Of a DNA stretch of 6,576 bases, positions 5,323 to 6,576 are shown in pieces. The notes beneath the pieces were generated by a model. That model searched no databases. It saw only the letters and a program-made list of their open reading frames with translations, and had not been told where the DNA came from. This DNA comes from JARLFX01 sp036404255 (lineage in GTDB: Bacteria; Acidobacteriota; Terriglobia; Terriglobales; Acidobacteriaceae): assembly GCA_036404255.1 (NCBI GenBank), contig DASWOP010000214.1, positions 1 to 6,576 of the forward strand. Reading direction: 5' to 3'. The translations under genes and the position numbers were made by a program. The first letter of the stretch is position 1. Each line of letters starts with the position of its first letter.

Positions 5323-5871
5323 TCAGTGCTGCGAGCCGATCGTCTCCAGCTGTACCAGTTCCGGCTTTTCGAACTTGTAGCTGCCGAGGACGGCGATCTT
5401 TGGCAGGGGGCCGCGCACCATGGCGACTTCGTCGCAGGCGTAGAGGCGTGGACAGCTCTGGCAATCCTTGTAGACCTTGTCGGGCATCTGCGCGCGCTCT
5501 GCCATGCGGAAACCGAAGTGGAAGAAGAAATCCGGGATGCGCGTGAAGAGGCAGACCGCGGCGACGCCTTGCTCGTTCGCTTCTTCGAGGAGCGCGCGCA
5601 GGATGCGCCCGCCTGCGCCCTGGCCTTTGGCCTCGGGCATCACGACGATGGAACGAATTTCAGAAAGGTGCGGGCCGTAGAGATGCAGCGCGCCGCAGCC
5701 GAGGAAGACGCCAGATTCGGATTCAGCCACGACGAAGTCGCGCACGTTCTCGCAGATCTCGGAGTAGTTACGCGGCAGCAGGGTGCCGTCGTGCGAGAGC
5801 GACGTGATGAGGTCGTAGATGTTGGTGGCGTCGCTCAAGCGGGCGTTGCGCACCGTGGATGTCTGTTGCAT
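5323..5871 (-). CDS. GNAT-family N-acetyltransferase, probable short N-acetylglutamate synthase (ArgA-like)
   Basis: A 182-residue single-domain GNAT protein. It probably acetylates glutamate with acetyl-CoA, the first step of arginine synthesis. The N-terminal VRNARLSDATNIYDLI and the stretch LLPRNYSEICENVRDFVVAE (31-50) are typical of the short NAGS type. They are followed by GCGALHLYGPHLSEIRSIVV (58-77), where strand 4 leads into the acetyl-CoA loop KGQGAG (82-87), and by FFFHFGF (115-121). Unlike classical ArgA it has no amino-acid-kinase domain. A CX2CX5C cluster (Cys137, Cys140, Cys146, in KDCQSCPRLYACDE) follows the core and could bind metal or form a disulfide. An AGGA six bases before the ATG at 5871 supports this start. 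It lies 17 bases downstream of argH on the same strand, so the two are probably one operon, which supports the arginine role. A different amine substrate cannot be excluded. Confidence 0.87.
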   Translation of the reverse strand: MQQTSTVRNARLSDATNIYDLITSLSHDGTLLPRNYSEICENVRDFVVAESESGVFLGCGALHLYGPHLSEIRSIVVMPEAKGQGAGGRILRALLEEANEQGVAAVCLFTRIPDFFFHFGFRMAERAQMPDKVYKDCQSCPRLYACDEVAMVRGPLPKIAVLGSYKFEKPELVQLETIGSQH

Positions 5872-5888
5872 AGCGTTTCCTGTACTCT

Positions 5889-6576
5889 TCAGCGGGCGCT
5901 TGCAGCACTCGCGATTTCTGTTATTTTACCCAGTGCGGCGACTTGCTGCCGCGCTGCTTTCAATGCTGTCTTCACCTGTGCACTGGCGGTGCCGCCGACG
6001 ACATTGTGGCAATCCAGCGTGGCCTGCAGGGTGATGGCGGTGAAGAAATCCTGATCGAACTCTTCGCCGAACTGCTTCAATTCGGCCAGCGTGAGGCCGT
6101 CCAGTTCGCAGCCCTTTTCGATGGCGAAACGTACCGCGTTGCCGATCTTTTCGTGCGCCTTGCGGAAGGGAACTCTCTTGTACACAAGGTAGGTTGCCGC
6201 TGCCATCGCATTAAGGAAGCCGGACTCTGCCGCGGCTGCCATGCGAGCGAAGCGAAAGTTCAGCGCGCGGGTGAATCCCGGGAGAACCGTGAGCATACCG
6301 CGCATGGTGTCTGCTGCGTCAAACACGGGTTCCTGAATCTCCTGCAGGTCCTTGTTGTACGCGAGGGGCAGACCCTTGGTCAGCACGGCTACAGCATTGG
6401 ATGCTGCGAGAAGGCGTCCGGATTTACCGCGGATAAGCTCGGTGAGGTCGGGATTCTTCTTCTGCGGCATCGCGCTTGATCCGGTAGAGAAGCGCTCGGG
6501 CAGATCGATGAAGCCGAACTCGGCGGTGGAGAAGATGGTGATCTCCTCGGCAAAGCGCGAGATGTGGCCACCCATC
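5889..6576 (-). CDS. argH: Argininosuccinate lyase (C-terminal half; 5' end beyond right edge)
   Basis: ArgH splits argininosuccinate into arginine and fumarate, the last step of arginine biosynthesis, as a cytoplasmic homotetramer. About 229 codons are present, half of the usual 460 or so. The fumarase/aspartase superfamily signature GSSAMPQKKNP (coded at 6482-6450) is intact and contains the catalytic serine loop; it is followed by DLTELIRGKSGR and LPLAYNKDLQEIQEPVFD, both typical of ArgH. The C-terminal domain continues through DGLTLAEL to a short alanine-rich tail. The ATG at 6575 is internal: the protein normally begins some 230 residues earlier, outside the window. It stops 17 bases before the ATG of the GNAT gene, giving the order argH then NAGS-like gene. 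There is no fused acetyltransferase domain; the stop codon separates the two clearly. Confidence 0.96.
   Translation of the reverse strand, partial: MGGHISRFAEEITIFSTAEFGFIDLPERFSTGSSAMPQKKNPDLTELIRGKSGRLLAASNAVAVLTKGLPLAYNKDLQEIQEPVFDAADTMRGMLTVLPGFTRALNFRFARMAAAAESGFLNAMAAATYLVYKRVPFRKAHEKIGNAVRFAIEKGCELDGLTLAELKQFGEEFDQDFFTAITLQATLDCHNVVGGTASAQVKTALKAARQQVAALGKITEIASAASAR

Noticed and set aside
5326..6054. 242-codon plus-strand reading frame
   Set aside because: It is antisense to the GNAT gene and crosses into argH, both clearly recognised on the minus strand; there is no ribosome binding site or domain.

Overview
The window looks like ordinary chromosome from a GC-rich soil bacterium, most likely an Acidobacteriota of the Terriglobia type (Granulicella, Edaphobacter or Terriglobus relatives). 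That is an inference. It rests mainly on the large lipoprotein at 2119-4233, whose layout I recall as common in that group: an N-terminal 'G-x-V-H-G-G' segment, an 'AALGPC' segment, and a C-terminal repeat propeller ending in 'VIGTGAP'. No phage, plasmid, transposase or CRISPR array is visible.

Layout. On the minus strand, 1-501 is the first 167 codons of aceE (homodimeric pyruvate dehydrogenase E1), running off the left edge. Upstream of it, also on the minus strand, is a complete argJ (646-1890). A 228-bp divergent intergenic region (1891-2118) separates argJ from the lipoprotein gene, which has a good ribosome binding site and ends at a strong intrinsic terminator (4256-4287). An orphan ABC-transporter ATPase of the YlmA/ModF-like type follows at 4310-5101 on the plus strand. 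Converging on it from the right are argH (C-terminal half, 5889-6576) and a short GNAT acetyltransferase of the N-acetylglutamate-synthase type (5323-5871), 17 bases apart and probably co-transcribed. Almost the whole convergent gap (5102-5322) is filled by one long imperfect inverted repeat built from CACGGA units.

How the genes fit together. Three of the six genes belong to arginine biosynthesis. The GNAT protein would make N-acetylglutamate at the entry to the pathway. ArgJ recycles the acetyl group from N-acetylornithine to glutamate. ArgH releases arginine in the last step. The argH-GNAT pair is the unfused form of the ArgH-NAGS fusion known from some marine gammaproteobacteria. AceE, the lipoprotein and the ATPase have no evident link to arginine.

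The points most worth a second look are the hairpin element with its 9-10-base CACGGA periodicity, a four-residue insertion beside the self-cleavage site of ArgJ, the six-repeat propeller lipoprotein with five close cysteine pairs, and the ATPase lacking a Q-loop glutamine. I did not find a clear new multi-gene system. No stretch over 300 bases is without a gene.
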